NCBI GenBank assembly: GCA_907165275.2
Contig: OU015652.1
Location: 3,239,001-3,303,000 of the forward strand
Origin: Zygaena filipendulae
Lineage: Eukaryota; Arthropoda; Insecta; Lepidoptera; Zygaenidae
Direction: 5' to 3'
Length of the DNA stretch: 64,000 nt
Of this stretch, positions 1-10,766 are shown one piece after another. A program made the position numbers and the translations under genes. The notes beneath the pieces were generated by a model, which saw only the letters and a program-made list of their open reading frames with translations, was not told the origin of the DNA and made no database searches. Numbering within the stretch: position 1 is the stretch's first letter; the number at the start of each line of letters is the position of its first letter.

Positions 1-396
1 CGTTCCCGAGGGAATCTCAAATTCAAATGGGTGATCACCTTATTGTTATTAATAATTTAACATTTTTTCCTTTTTCTTTGTAGAGTTCGAGTTTGAACTC
101 TGGAATCGTAAAAGTTATCTGAACTTTTTTATATCTTAACTTTTTTATTACCCTAGGGGTAAAAAGCTATCTGCGACAGAAGAAATCCTCCAAGGCATAA
201 ATAAAATAAAAGGCTCCTGAGTAATCTATTTTTTCTGAGATCCATAAATATCAAAATAAATTTAAATATTACTTTGTACATTGCTCGATATTTTTAGTCT
301 TTCTAGGTATGCATATCTCTGGTTTGTGGTCGGAACATATATTAATACACTATAATAAGTAAAAATTGTAATGACTACAATCTGTTTTGTGTACTT
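1..396. other. Unannotated AT-rich sequence
   Basis: Nothing recognised apart from the microsatellite that follows. Confidence 0.5.
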
Positions 397-424
397 AAAT
401 AAATAAATAAATAAATAAATAAAT
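397..424. repeat. (AAAT)7 microsatellite
   Basis: Seven uninterrupted AAAT units. Confidence 0.9.
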
Positions 425-679
425 CTTAAAGACACCTTAGTTCATATTTAGCTTCTTATTTCTAAATGTTAAATCAAAATCCTTGGTCAAGAAAACTCTA
501 CAAACAACACTGTAAAATGAAACTTATACTGAAGCGTGATGAGCTTTTGATTGTGTTCGAGGGGAAACGTTCTTTGAAGAGGAAAGGTATTTAAAAAGCG
601 CCTGCAATTTTTACATAGCATCATTAAGAAAATGCTTTGAGTAAAAAAAAAACTTTTAATAAATTTTGTCTATACCTAT

Positions 680-838
680 ACACGGTGAAATTGACGCATT
701 TTAGAGCCCGTCTTTACTAACACTATTGAGAATTATGCGATGGCAGTGCCTGTCATTTCCAAAGTAAAATTCTCAATTCTTAAAGACGAGCTCTCAAATG
801 CTTCCATAGTAAATTTAAATACGAAAATTTCACCGTGT
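680..838. mobile_element. MITE, 159 bp
   Basis: Perfect 13-bp terminal inverted repeats ACACGGTGAAATT / AATTTCACCGTGT, with further internal complementarity (GAGCCCGTCTTTA / TAAAGACGAGCTC). Confidence 0.7.
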
Positions 839-872
839 TGTAATGTTTTATCTACGTGTATGTCAGCGTAAA

Positions 873-1195
873 ATGGGCATGTTGACTAATTTTTATTTTT
901 TAGTCCGCCTTGTAGTAAAAAATATTGGACACGTATTTTTTCTTTTTTTACGTAATCAAAAAATAACGGCGATATATTGAGTTGAAATTTCGCGTGACGT
1001 CACTATTCTGACAGTTTGTATGGCGGTTTTGCGGTTAGTGACGTCACGACCTCCTCATCCTAAACTTTAATGCCCTTTATCTCTGTATATTTTAATTTAT
1101 TTAAAAAAGCAAAAAATACGTGTCTATTGTTTTTTTATTTTCTAACTGACGGACTAATTAGAATTTTGATTTTCAATAGTAGTCAACATTCCTAT
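873..1195 (+). mobile_element. MITE carrying two CRE palindromes, copy 1
   Basis: Ends AATGGGCATGTTGACTA / TAGTCAACATTCCTATT. Perfect TGACGTCA boxes at 995-1002 and 1039-1046. Nearly identical to 5996-6326 and, inverted, to 41995-42325. Confidence 0.75.
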
Positions 1196-1258
1196 TGTAG
1201 AAACCTTTAATTTGTAAATGATTGGCATTGGTGAGGTTTCTTCGTGGACCCTGACACG

Positions 1259-1275
1259 TTAGGTTAGGTTAGGTT
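1259..1275 (+). repeat. Interstitial TTAGG tract
   Basis: Three TTAGG units plus TT, the insect telomere motif, about 28 bp before the Helitron at 1303. Too short to imply a telomere. Confidence 0.6.
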
Positions 1276-1302
1276 TAAACTGTTACCACAACAGAGTCAA
1301 TA

Positions 1303-1502
1303 TCCTACTAATATTATAAATGTGAAAGTGTGGATGTTTAGATGTTTGGATGTTTGTTACTCAATCACGCAAAAACGGTTGAACGGATTTGGATGAAATT
1401 TGGCATGCACGTTGTCAGGGGTACAGAAAAGGGTACTTTTTATCCCGGAATTCCCACGGGAACTCCAAAATTACCGCGGGTGAAACCGCGGGGACCAGCT
1501 AG
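1303..1502 (+). mobile_element. Lep1-type Helitron, full length
   Basis: 200 bp, starting TCCTACTAATATTATAAATG and ending CAGCTAG, flanked by A (1302) and T (1503) with no target duplication. These are the Helitron termini and target. The element is non-coding and must be moved by an autonomous copy elsewhere. Confidence 0.85.
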
Positions 1503-2217
1503 TATTGTATAAAAATGTATACCTATATTAAAAAAAAATTGCACCGACATACAGGTAGTACCTACAGATTTCTCATATTGTGTCAGTTTACAAACTACCA
1601 CATTTGGGAATTACACGGTGACTGAGTTTGATTAATCCGTCAATTAGTAAGCCAGGACATTTATTTTTACATTTATTTTCAGTTTTCTTACAAATTGTAG
1701 GGAACCCGTAATAGAAGTGAATAGGTACTGACACATTATACAATAACTAACGGTAAAAAAGAATCGTGTTTGTAAATTTCAAGTATAGGTAGGTTTAAAA
1801 ACATCTTCATTCGCCCGACAAAAGTAAACGTGTTTAAGCTTTGCGGAGGGCTCACGAAACGCTTAAAAACACCCCTGGAAATCTTCAATCTTCCTAACAC
1901 TGACGTTTATGTAGAATTAAAAATGATTCCGCCTATACGATTGCCGCGTAGCTTAGGCGTCATAGCGCGCTTTTCGGGTTGCGTTCAGAAACCACATCCG
2001 ACTGTACCTTACTAACCAAGATGTCGTTCAGATAAGTAAGTACTTGCCAGTAGAGAAAAACTCTCTCCCAAGTTCGTTCAGAAACGTTCTTGGACACACC
2101 CAGACGGAAGCTTTTTGTAAACCCCAAAAAAAGGGGGCAATACCAGCTAGGTAAGTGGTGTAAAGTCAGTGTAAAAGAAGTGAATTCCAAATGCTGACTA
2201 AAATGACTGTTTTTAAT

Positions 2218-2333
2218 CTAGTGGATCACGTTACTTTTGTGGACTAGGGGACATATAGGATACTTTTAATCCGAGAAAAAAGGTAACAGGGAATTTCTAA
2301 ATGCACGCGGACGATCCCGCGGAGAACAGCTAG
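2218..2333 (+). mobile_element. Degenerate Helitron
   Basis: The 3' half is recognisable (CGCGGAGAACAGCTAG) but diverged, with the 5' end lost. Confidence 0.5.
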
Positions 2334-2376
2334 TTTACTAGAAGTATTGTTTTGTCCGTAGATACTTATTAAAATA

Positions 2377-2640
2377 CTAGCTGTCCCCCGCGATTTTATC
2401 CGCGGTAATTTCGGAGTTCCCGCGGTAATTCCGGGAAAAAAGTGCTGTAGTTTACGGTGATAAGCAGTTCCCCGCATTAATTCCAGAGTTCCCGCGGGAA
2501 TTCCGGGATAAAAACTATCCTATTTTTTAAGTTGGACCATATTATAAATGGTTACAAAATTTTATCAAAATCCGTTCAGTAGTTTCGGAGTCCATCGCGG
2601 ACAAACAACGTGACACGTGATTTATATATATTAGATAAGA
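2377..2640 (-). mobile_element. Helitron, copy 1 of a head-to-tail trio
   Basis: The minus strand runs from the TATATATAAATCACGTG end to GGGGGACAGCTAG. It is the longer subtype with two GGAATTCCCGCGG-like boxes, and joins the next copy directly. Confidence 0.75.
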
Positions 2641-2929
2641 TAGCTGTCCCCCGCGATTTCATCTGCGGTAATTTCGGAGTTCCCGCGGGAATTCCGGGAA
2701 AAAGTAGGTACTCTATGTCTTTCTATGCACCCCTGACAGTAGGTCACGGTGATTAGCTGTTCCCCACATTAATTCCGGAGCTCCCGCGGGAATTCCGGGA
2801 TAAAAACTATCCTATCTTTTAAGTTGCACCATATTTATAAATGGTTACACAATTTTATCAAAATCCGTTCAGTAGTTTCGGAGTCCATCGTGGACAAACA
2901 ACGTGACACGTGATTTATATATATTAAGA
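2641..2929 (-). mobile_element. Helitron, copy 2 of a head-to-tail trio
   Basis: Same subtype and orientation. It carries an extra stretch (GTACTCTATGTCTTTCTATG on the plus strand) absent from its neighbours. Its 5' TCTTAATATATA directly abuts the CTAG of copy 3. Confidence 0.75.
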
Positions 2930-3189
2930 CTAGCTGTCCCCCGCGATTTCATCCGCGGTAATTTCGGAGTTCCCGCGGTAATTCCGGGAAAAAAGTGCTA
3001 TAGTTTACGGTGATTAGCTGTTCCCCGCATTAATTCCGGTGTTTCCGCGGGAATTCCGGGATAAAAACTATCCTATCTTTTAAGTTGGACCATATTATAA
3101 ATGGTTACAAAATTTTATCAAAATCCGTTCAGTAGTTTAGGAGTCCATCGCGGACAAACAACGTGATACGTGATTTATATATATTAAGA
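2930..3189 (-). mobile_element. Helitron, copy 3 of a head-to-tail trio
   Basis: 260 bp, CTAG at 2930-2933 and 5' GA/TC end at 3188-3189, followed by T as expected for an A|T target. Confidence 0.8.
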
Positions 3190-3287
3190 TAAGATATAGA
3201 AGATAATATCAGTGTCTCGCTCCTTGAACTGCAAAAAGAAAAAGAAAAACAATGAGTTGAGAGCATAGAGGTAAGAATGTTCAGAGC

Positions 3288-3360
3288 GTAATTAAAGTTC
3301 AACAGCGTTTATTTAAACAATTTAGGCTTGTTTAAATAAACGCTGTTGAACTTTAATTAC
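3288..3360. repeat. Perfect 33-bp hairpin, 7-nt loop
   Basis: Arms 3288-3320 and 3328-3360 are exact reverse complements (start GTAATTAAAGTTCAACAGCG), loop TTTAGGC. Confidence 0.85.
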
Positions 3361-3766
3361 TAATATGTAATTCGAATTTTGAATTATACTAAGTAGGTAG
3401 GTGTAGACCGTATTCAACAAAATGATACAAATTTATGATTCTGTTTGTCGGTCATCACAGGCAAAACACTGGAAATGTTGACACTGTATGGTCGGGATGT
3501 GCATGTTGATAATAATCCATTGCGATATTGGTATACACAATAGCAGCAATATATGCCTGTTGGAACCGCAGAAATCAAATTGTTTCCGATGGGAAATTCG
3601 AACAACGCTAAATGAGGTTCTCATTAGCATTATCAGTATCCATCTCATTAATTATTCAGTTTGTAGCGTAAAAAAATCAGGTGGCTTGTGTTAGAGGGCA
3701 ATGTAGTCAAATGAGCACTAAGAAACGTTGTCACTGGCAAATCATAATTATAGACGCCATTATTAA

Positions 3767-3786
3767 AGAAGAAGAAGAAGAAGAGA
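3767..3786. repeat. (GAA)n microsatellite
   Basis: About six GAA units. Confidence 0.8.
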
Positions 3787-4335
3787 ATGGAAAAGAGTGT
3801 CATACATCCACGTATAGAGCACGTATATACCTGTATAGAGCGTAACGTGAAACATGTAATCCGTAACGCATGACGAAATTTTATCTTTACTGCGCTACCA
3901 GAAGTTTCACCTGAAAACTTCTCTATTTAACATCAATATGTATATGTATTAATATTGAAATGAAAATTCGTTTGCGCACGGAAGGAAAATGTTTTGACGA
4001 CAGCTGCTGCAGTCATTCGTAAAATACGAGTTGTTTGTAATATATACATATTATATTGTAATAAAACTTTAAACGGGAGCGTTTCTGTAATTTGTAATTC
4101 TGTAATTTTTAGTTTAGTTAACTAATGGAATCCATTTTCCTATTTCCCTGGTAGATGCTAATGTTTTGAACATATCAGGTAAATACAGGCACCTAAATTA
4201 CTGTCTGGTAACTCTATCCTTAAGTACTTTAGATTTTCTTTCTCATACTTTATATTGCCTCCTCATTTCATAATGAACTTAATACCATAAAAAATTCTGA
4301 GATCGATACCCTGAAGGCATGGTCAATGGTTACAG

Positions 4336-4343
4336 TGACGTCA
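4336..4343. promoter_or_regulatory. Solitary CRE palindrome TGACGTCA
   Basis: A perfect 8-bp CRE outside the MITE copies. Function unknown; one such site per window is possible by chance. Confidence 0.3.
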
Positions 4344-4916
4344 CATCTCCCATCGATGAGTAACTGAGACAATTTGCCGCCTCGTAACTCATGGTAACAG
4401 TATGGCAGCAGTGCCAGCATACTCTTAAACAATATTTTATACTTATACCAGGCTATTACATTAATTCTCTTTGTTCATTATTTTTTTTCTTACGGTGATT
4501 CGGCGATTAGTTTAAGAAAAATAAATCTATTTTGCTGGCATCGTTGTACGGTTTGAACTTGCTCTTGTCGGGAAGTGGACACAGAAGGAATCGTCACGAA
4601 ATGTAAAAAGACGAAACGTGCACACCACGTTTTTTAAACGCGCTGTCGACGCGCGTTTGTAGCGATACAGACGCGATACGCACGTGAGTCAGACACGCGA
4701 TCAAATTGAAATGTTTTATCTCCATGAAATGATTACCAATCACTGAATTTAGAAACCGTGCTATAACTAGGTATCAAAAAAATAATAATTTGAGTACCTA
4801 CTAAATTATGGCATGGCAGTCATAATGTAGAGCCAAAAAGTTCATTATGTCAATGTGTGTTTCTCAAAGTTAAATTGAAGCACACCATGCTTTGTATGTT
4901 ACGTGGCTATGGAGTT

Positions 4917-5184
4917 ACGGCCGCACTCAGAATCGACTTTAATGATTACTTAGTTAACTAAGTAGTTTTAAAAATCTATGCTTAAGTATAGATTTTTAAA
5001 ACAAAACTGCCGCAATCAGAGACGTTCACTAAATTAATGTTAAATTGGCATTTAACGAGATGTAACTTAATTAGTTAAATGCCAAGTAACATTAATTTAT
5101 TAAACTTGTCTGATTGCGGCAGTTTTGTTTTAAAAATCTATACTTAACTAAGTAATCATTAAATTCGACTCTGAGTGCGGCGGT
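4917..5184. mobile_element. Foldback MITE (ACGGCCGCACTCAG ends), copy 1
   Basis: 268 bp, almost wholly palindromic: 14-bp ends ACGGCCGCACTCAG / CTGAGTGCGGCGGT and long inner arms (AAAACAAAACTGCCGCAATC). Inserted into one arm of the 4786-5611 foldback. Confidence 0.75.
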
Positions 5185-5264
5185 CAGGTGTATAAAGAAA
5201 TGATTGTTAGTTTTTGTTCAAAAGCAAAGTGTTTGCAATAACTAAACGCCTAGCCTAATTAATT

Positions 5265-5340
5265 AATTACCCTATGTCCTTCTCGTATTTCCCGATGAAA
5301 CTCCGAAATCGCCGCGTGTGATCCTTCCGGAAACAGCTAG
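5265..5340 (+). mobile_element. Helitron 3' fragment inside a foldback loop
   Basis: CCGAAATCGCCGCG and terminal ACAGCTAG mark a truncated, diverged Helitron 3' end lying in the loop of the 4786-5611 foldback. Confidence 0.5.
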
Positions 5341-5635
5341 CAACTTAATATGAAGGAAATTAATGATACGATGAACTTTTCGTGTTAAAAACAAACTTAG
5401 CTGTTAAACAGCAGCTAGGCGTTTAGTTATTGCAAACACTTTACTTTTGAACAAGAACTAGAAATTATTTCTTAATACACCTAACTCCATAGCTACGTAA
5501 CAGACAAAGCATGGTGTGCTTCAATTTAACTTTGAGAAACACACATTGGCATAATGAACTTTTTGGCTCTACATTTTGATTCTGCCATGCCATAATTTAG
5601 TACTCAAATTACACAACAACAACAAGGATATAGGG

Positions 5636-5765
5636 TAATTATGTCCTTCTCTGTACCCCTGACAACGTGAATGCAAAATTTCATGATGTTCGGTTTAGCC
5701 GTTAAGGCGTGAAACCGTAATAAACAAATAAACTAACTTTCGCATTTATAATACATATTTTAAGG
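5636..5765 (-). mobile_element. Helitron 5' portion
   Basis: Holds the 5' Lep1 half (GTCCTTCTCTGTACCCCTGA to CTTTCGCATTTATAAT on the plus strand). The CTAG end is missing. Confidence 0.6.
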
Positions 5766-5995
5766 ATTAAGTCACAATACTATTACTAATCATTGGCAAA
5801 GCAATGGAAATAAAGACTACATTTTATTTCACTACCAATTGGTAATAAGTAGATAAGTGGTGCATACAAAACACCTACTTAGTTGATTAAAACATATAAC
5901 TTTTATTATCTGTTGCAATCCAATAAAACTTTTATTATCTTCTATTTTCTAATACCTACCTAAATGGATAAACTGACCTATTCGTTAATTGATAG

Positions 5996-6326
5996 AATGG
6001 GCATGTTGACTAATTTTTATTTTTTAGTCCGTCTTGTAGATTATTAAAAAATATTGGACACGTATTTTTTCTTTTTTTACGTAATCAAAAAATAACGGCG
6101 ATATATTGAGTTGAAATTTCGCGTGACGTCACTATTCTGACAGTTTGTATGGCTGTTTTGCGGTTAGTGACGTCACGACCTCCTCATCCTAAACTTTAAT
6201 GCGCTTTATCTCTGAATATTTTAATTTATTTAAAAAACCAAAAAATACGTGTCTATTGTTTTTTTTATTTTCTAACTGACGGACTAATTAGAATTTTGAT
6301 TTTCAAAAGTAGGCCACATCCCTATT
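5996..6326 (+). mobile_element. MITE carrying two CRE palindromes, copy 2
   Basis: Same orientation as copy 1. TGACGTCA at 6124-6131 and 6168-6175, with the same 44-bp pitch. Confidence 0.75.
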
Positions 6327-6375
6327 ATAAATGCTAAGTTCGCACGGGATATTAGAAAATATAGAGCAACAGCTA
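6327..6375 (+). mobile_element. Helitron remnant
   Basis: About 50 bp, with a TATAAATGC-like start and a CAACAGCTAG end; internally deleted. It abuts the end of the CRE-bearing MITE. Confidence 0.4.
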
Positions 6376-6389
6376 GTTTTATAATAATA

Positions 6390-6585
6390 CTAGCTGTACC
6401 CAGCGATATCGATAGGAGTTCCCGCGGAATCCCGGGTTACAATAAAGCCTATGACACTCACAAATAACGTGGCTTTCTATTGGTAAAAGAATTTTCAAAA
6501 TCGGTTCAGTAGGCCTAGAGATTGCGCCTACAACCTCACAAACTCACAAACTTTACCTCTCTTATAGTACATATTAGTATAGACA
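6390..6585 (-). mobile_element. Helitron, diverged
   Basis: CTAG at 6390, GGAGTTCCCGCGGAATCCCG, then the subtype body ending ACAAACTTTACCTCTC (same subtype as 60883-61071). Confidence 0.55.
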
Positions 6586-6635
6586 AAACATGATAAAAAA
6601 AAGTTTGAATTAAAATGAAAATTCGTTCCACATGT

Positions 6636-6780
6636 CAATTTTCCGCCCAACTTACAGCACAAACGCGTCGGCCCACCGCCGCGAGTCGACAGCGTGCAGC
6701 GCCACGGTTTCAGCCAATTGCTGCAAGCTTGTTGAATGTAAATTGGAACCTCTATTTGCACCCCATAGACAGCTGGTAAT
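6636..6780. other. CpG-rich island with opposed splice signals, candidate exon
   Basis: On the plus strand, acceptor CCAACTTACAG precedes a short frame (HKRVGPPPRVDSVQRHGFS...). On the minus strand the same island ends in TGTGCT|GTAAGT, a strong donor (6655-6650), as for a non-coding first exon. Both readings are plausible and neither is proved. A 100-codon plus frame also crosses it, with no recognisable domain. Confidence 0.22.
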
Positions 6781-6984
6781 ATGTAAATGCACCTCTATCT
6801 ATTTAAATGTCATTCGATTTTCAATTGCTCCGTGTTTTTTACGAGAGGATTCTTCACTATTGGTAAGCCCCCTTAGCCAAGTTGGCAATCTCTCGTCACG
6901 TGACATGACGGTAAGTTCCTTAGTTTTCTACTGAGATTAAAAGACGTTAAAAGATAGCTAAGGGGGCAGGTATATAAATTAATG

Positions 6985-8890
6985 ATGAGTAGATAAGCCG
7001 CTGTAGATATTAGCGTTAAACATATTATGTCTAACAAATTTAAATCCAAATACAATTTTAAACTTGTGTACAATCGTTGGTGTCTCTGTTAGCGATGGTG
7101 TGTTTAACTTATAAATGACTTGAGCGACTGAGGTCATAGACACGACAAACAATCCACGTGGAATTATTAGAGATGAGGCCTCAGAAGAGAACAAATACAT
7201 GGACAACTTTAAATCTGGGACTATAATTGGTCCATGGATACATCAAAAAGTTGCAAAATAATAATTAACTAATACTGAAACAGAATTTTCATTTTTTTTA
7301 TTAAAAAAAAAAAAATTGTCGACATTTTTATTTAACATCGTTAAACAAAATTCAAAAGGGATACGAATTCAAAGGGGTAAAATTCTAAGACTTAGCATAG
7401 CATTTTTTTTTTTTGGGTTAGATTAGCTCTCCATTACGGAAAAAATACCTATTCATAGATCTTCTCTATAATCCAGAACCGGCAACCACCCAGACGAAGG
7501 TAGATCGTTAACGTGCAAAAAATATTTGACAATATGATTTGTCTCCAAAATTTGTTTTTGCTCCCTAAAATAATTCAGTTATCTTCAATCCAGTTAACAA
7601 TAAAAAAGAAGAAATAAATAGGTATTCACACACTAATCAATTTGCATTCCTATTGTTCAGATTCTCGCGTAATCTAAGTGAAATCTCCTTGGGTAGGCAC
7701 TAGTAGGTAGATCGGCTGGTAAACTGGCTATTTGTCTCGCTAACAACGCCCTCTGCGGGAGATGTAGTGGAAAATTACCCAGCACGAGCGTTAGTGTTAG
7801 TGGATGGCTTCAATGCATATCACGTTGCTATGCAGCGTCGTTTTCAGCTGTAAAATGAATCTTTATATTTGATAGATATATTGTTGGATAAATACTTACC
7901 TACCCGTTGCTTAGATTATAAATTATATCCAAACAGATTACCTCAGTCAGTCTAACAATTTGGAAAAAAAATGTCCAAACAATAAGATGATCTAACTACT
8001 GGTCTAACTAGTTGCAATAAACCAAAACAACTTACCCACCACTTCCACAGCTATTTTCTGACTAGGGCAACGTTTGCTTTATAGATCAATTTATTGTTTT
8101 TAAAAAGATGTCTACCTATCCCGCTTTAGAAGTCCCGTGAAGTTATGTACCTACGTGTGTAAAATATTCTGAGAATACGTCGAATGTAATTAGGCTAATC
8201 AATAAAATGATAAAAATAGAATTCACATTTGCATTCGTACTCCCACTTATACAGGGTGTAAGGTTAAACAAGGGAACGCCTTGATTCCGTCGATAATTCA
8301 CACTTACGTGTAACTAATTAAAAGTAGTGCCTATTGATTAAAAAAACTTAAATCGCAGAGAAAACCTCAAACAACAACGTAGATTTACATGGGTACAATG
8401 ACCACTTTGACATTGATTTGATGCGTCAGTGGGATGTCCTCTCAGCACGTTGGCAACTTGCGCGCACAATTCAATTCTTTTGACGAATCTTTAATATTTT
8501 TTTTTTAGTTTTGTAACTTTATGTTTATTTTAATCATTTGAGACGACAAACAAATACTGCAGAACACTCGTTTCAATACGGGCCTCATTCAACCTTACAG
8601 TCTGTATAGCAAAGTAAACATTAATACCTATTAGATGCATTATTACTAATATTAGAATAATTTAAGGAAATATTTGGGAATTCGGAAAATACTTCCAATA
8701 GAAATAGTATTTTAGGAAAGTGGTCACTATCGACCTAAAGTTTAGTTCGATAGTGATCACTTTAATAAAACGTCCATTTTTCCATTGTTCTACAAGGAAG
8801 CATTACATACTATAACGTAGGTGCACATAGCACGTACGCGTGCTAAGTTAGCAACGCCATGTTTTCACACACTGACAAGTGAGAATTCAA
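6985..8890. other. Unannotated AT-rich sequence
   Basis: No gene recognised. A- and T-runs at 7288-7315 and 7402-7412. A possible 110-bp MITE with GCCCCCTTAGC ends precedes it at 6863-6968. Confidence 0.4.
8717..8763. repeat. 17-bp hairpin
   Basis: AAAGTGGTCACTATCGA pairs with TCGATAGTGATCACTTT (one mismatch) around a 13-nt loop. Confidence 0.6.
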
Positions 8891-8899
8891 TCATCCCTG

Positions 8900-9020
8900 A
8901 TTATCTCCACTGCCCCGGCGAAATGCGGAGGGCAAACAAATGAAATATATTTCTCTTTGTGACGCTTGCTTGGGACACATCTTGGTACAACGCGATGTTC
9001 TGAAACAATGTTCGCCCACC
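8900..9020 (-). other. Candidate minus-strand exon after a good acceptor
   Basis: On the minus strand, CATTGTTTCAG is followed by a GC-richer stretch open in two frames: NIALYQDVSQASVTKR..., ending GQWR at 8901, and TSRCTKMCPKQASQRE.... No domain is recognised and no partner exon was found. Confidence 0.15.
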
Positions 9021-9099
9021 GAGCTTGAGTATGTATTTGTACAGTAAGTATGTAGGTACAGTCAAATATCTATCAAATGCTGGAAATTTGTGGTTCACT

Positions 9100-10014
9100 A
9101 TATCTAATTTTGTCAGAAAATCAATACCTAGTGATTATTATTCTCTTTATTTCATCTGCACAAGAAAGAATAACGACTAACTAAACTCTAGACAGTTAAA
9201 ACTGAGTGGCTAGATATATTATAATGAAACACTAAATTAAAATTATACCAAGTAACTAATGACTATTTTTTGTTTTTGTAAAAAAAGCATCACACGCTTT
9301 TATAGGGATTTTTAATGACAGTTATTTTTAAAAGTTTAAACAAAATTTGAATAAAATTCTTTATTTAAATGGTGAAATTCAATAAAAAGTTACAATAATA
9401 ATCCCAATTTGCGGCAATTCTCTAAAATGTACTTGATCCCTAGACACTTTCGATGTGTCACTACTTACCCTTGCGAATTACCTCGCGTGGATTTCGAAAT
9501 TTCTTGATTGGTCAGTGAGTTTTCGTATAAAAAATACCGACTTTGCTCATGGGTTTCTCAAAAAAAAAAAAATCTTTTATACAAACCTTGTCCTGACAAT
9601 TAGGTACGAACACAAAGATAAATTTGCCAAATAGATCAAGCCGTTCTCAGGTGCTCCAGCCTCAATCATATACATAATATTATGACAGTTGGTTTTTATT
9701 TTTTTTATATTTATGAAATTCTTATATAGCAACAGTATGGTCACACTACTCTGGTCAGTCTTTAAACTTTATTACTGTTGCAATAATGTTCAACGACTGT
9801 CAAAAGTGTTAACATAATTCTGCTGCTGACGGTATGATCACTTTGAAAAGTTGATGATGTCAACAAACTGAGTGACAAACTGAGTCTCTCGCATATTTTA
9901 GTGTCAACCTTAAGGAGCCTGTAGGTGATGAACTAACTACCTATAATTTAGATATTAACCTATCGATTTCTTTGTACATGAAATACTAGAAGATAATATA
10001 CTTTTCATTACTCA
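9100..10014. other. Unannotated AT-rich sequence
   Basis: No feature recognised. Confidence 0.4.
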
Positions 10015-10355
10015 TACTCGGAAAGTAGGTCTGAAGTTGCCTGAGAAGCGGGTTGAAAGTAACACTTTTCAGCCCTAGGGAGAATCGCTTTCAACTGACA
10101 GCTGGATACTGCAGAAACTCAAGTTTTTTTTATGTCATAGGGGGCATACTTACTGGCCAGTAGCACACCTAATGGTTGATTTATGTAAAATAAAATTCAC
10201 TCATTTTTTTCTTTAGCTAATTCCTATTTTTATTTTGACTTTCCTTGCATTCGTAATGAAAAGCACAGTGAAAGCAGAAAGACTTATTTAGTCCCTCGAT
10301 CTATTGGCGCGCTCGCTACGCTGAGTTACTTTCACCCCTAGGATAACAATGTACT
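10015..10355 (+). repeat. Dispersed repeat with SINE-like tail segment, copy 1
   Basis: Contains GAAAGTAGGTCTGAAGTTGC, TTTTATGTCATAGGGGGCAT, CCTTGCATTCGTAATGAAAA and ACTTTCACCCCTAGGATAAC. The TATGTCATAGGGGGCA block resembles the SINE tail at 17579. Confidence 0.65.
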
Positions 10356-10613
10356 ATTATTTTCTTAGTTCTTCTACACAACGATCTAAGATTCAAAACA
10401 CATTATGTATGTTTTAAATGAAACCAAACTACCGATACAAAACCTGACAGTGAATAATTCGAACAAAAAATAAAGAATAAGCAGTAGTTTTTTATACCTA
10501 CTAATGTAAATGGTACGTATCTACCTGTTAGCAATTAAAATTTATTAAGGATGTTTAAAGGTTAAATATATTTTTCACAGCATTGAATGTAGTTAATGCA
10601 TAAAACAATAAAC

Positions 10614-10619
10614 TTTATT
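10614..10619 (-). terminator. AATAAA poly(A) signal of the small secreted-peptide gene
   Basis: This is TTTATT on the plus strand, AATAAA on the minus strand, about 150 bp past the TAA of the peptide gene. The hexamer is common in AT-rich DNA, so support comes mainly from its position. Confidence 0.4.
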
Positions 10620-10766
10620 AAGCACAAGGATTTAACTCCAAATACAAACGTTAATTAATTGTTCCGAGCTCTACAATTATTAGAGGTTATAATTAATAGA
10701 TATTATAATATCTTACTGTAGTACCTGCTGTCAATTTGCCTCACTCGTTAACTTCGTATCAGTTTT

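Larger units (their letters stand above)
3361..4785. other. Unannotated, with a small CpG-rich patch
   Basis: No gene or repeat family recognised. A CpG-rich patch near 4615-4705 (AACGCGCTGTCGACGCGCG) is partly palindromic and has no exon signal that I can support. Confidence 0.4.
4786..5611. mobile_element. Large foldback element, interrupted by a MITE
   Basis: Left arm 4786-4916 plus 5185-5255, right arm about 5414-5611, with long near-identical stretches (for example GTTTGCAATAACTAAACGCC). The left arm is split by the MITE at 4917-5184. The loop holds a Helitron fragment. Confidence 0.7.

Noticed and set aside
1259..1275. TTAGG telomere motif
   Set aside because: Only three units; not evidence of a telomere or fusion point.
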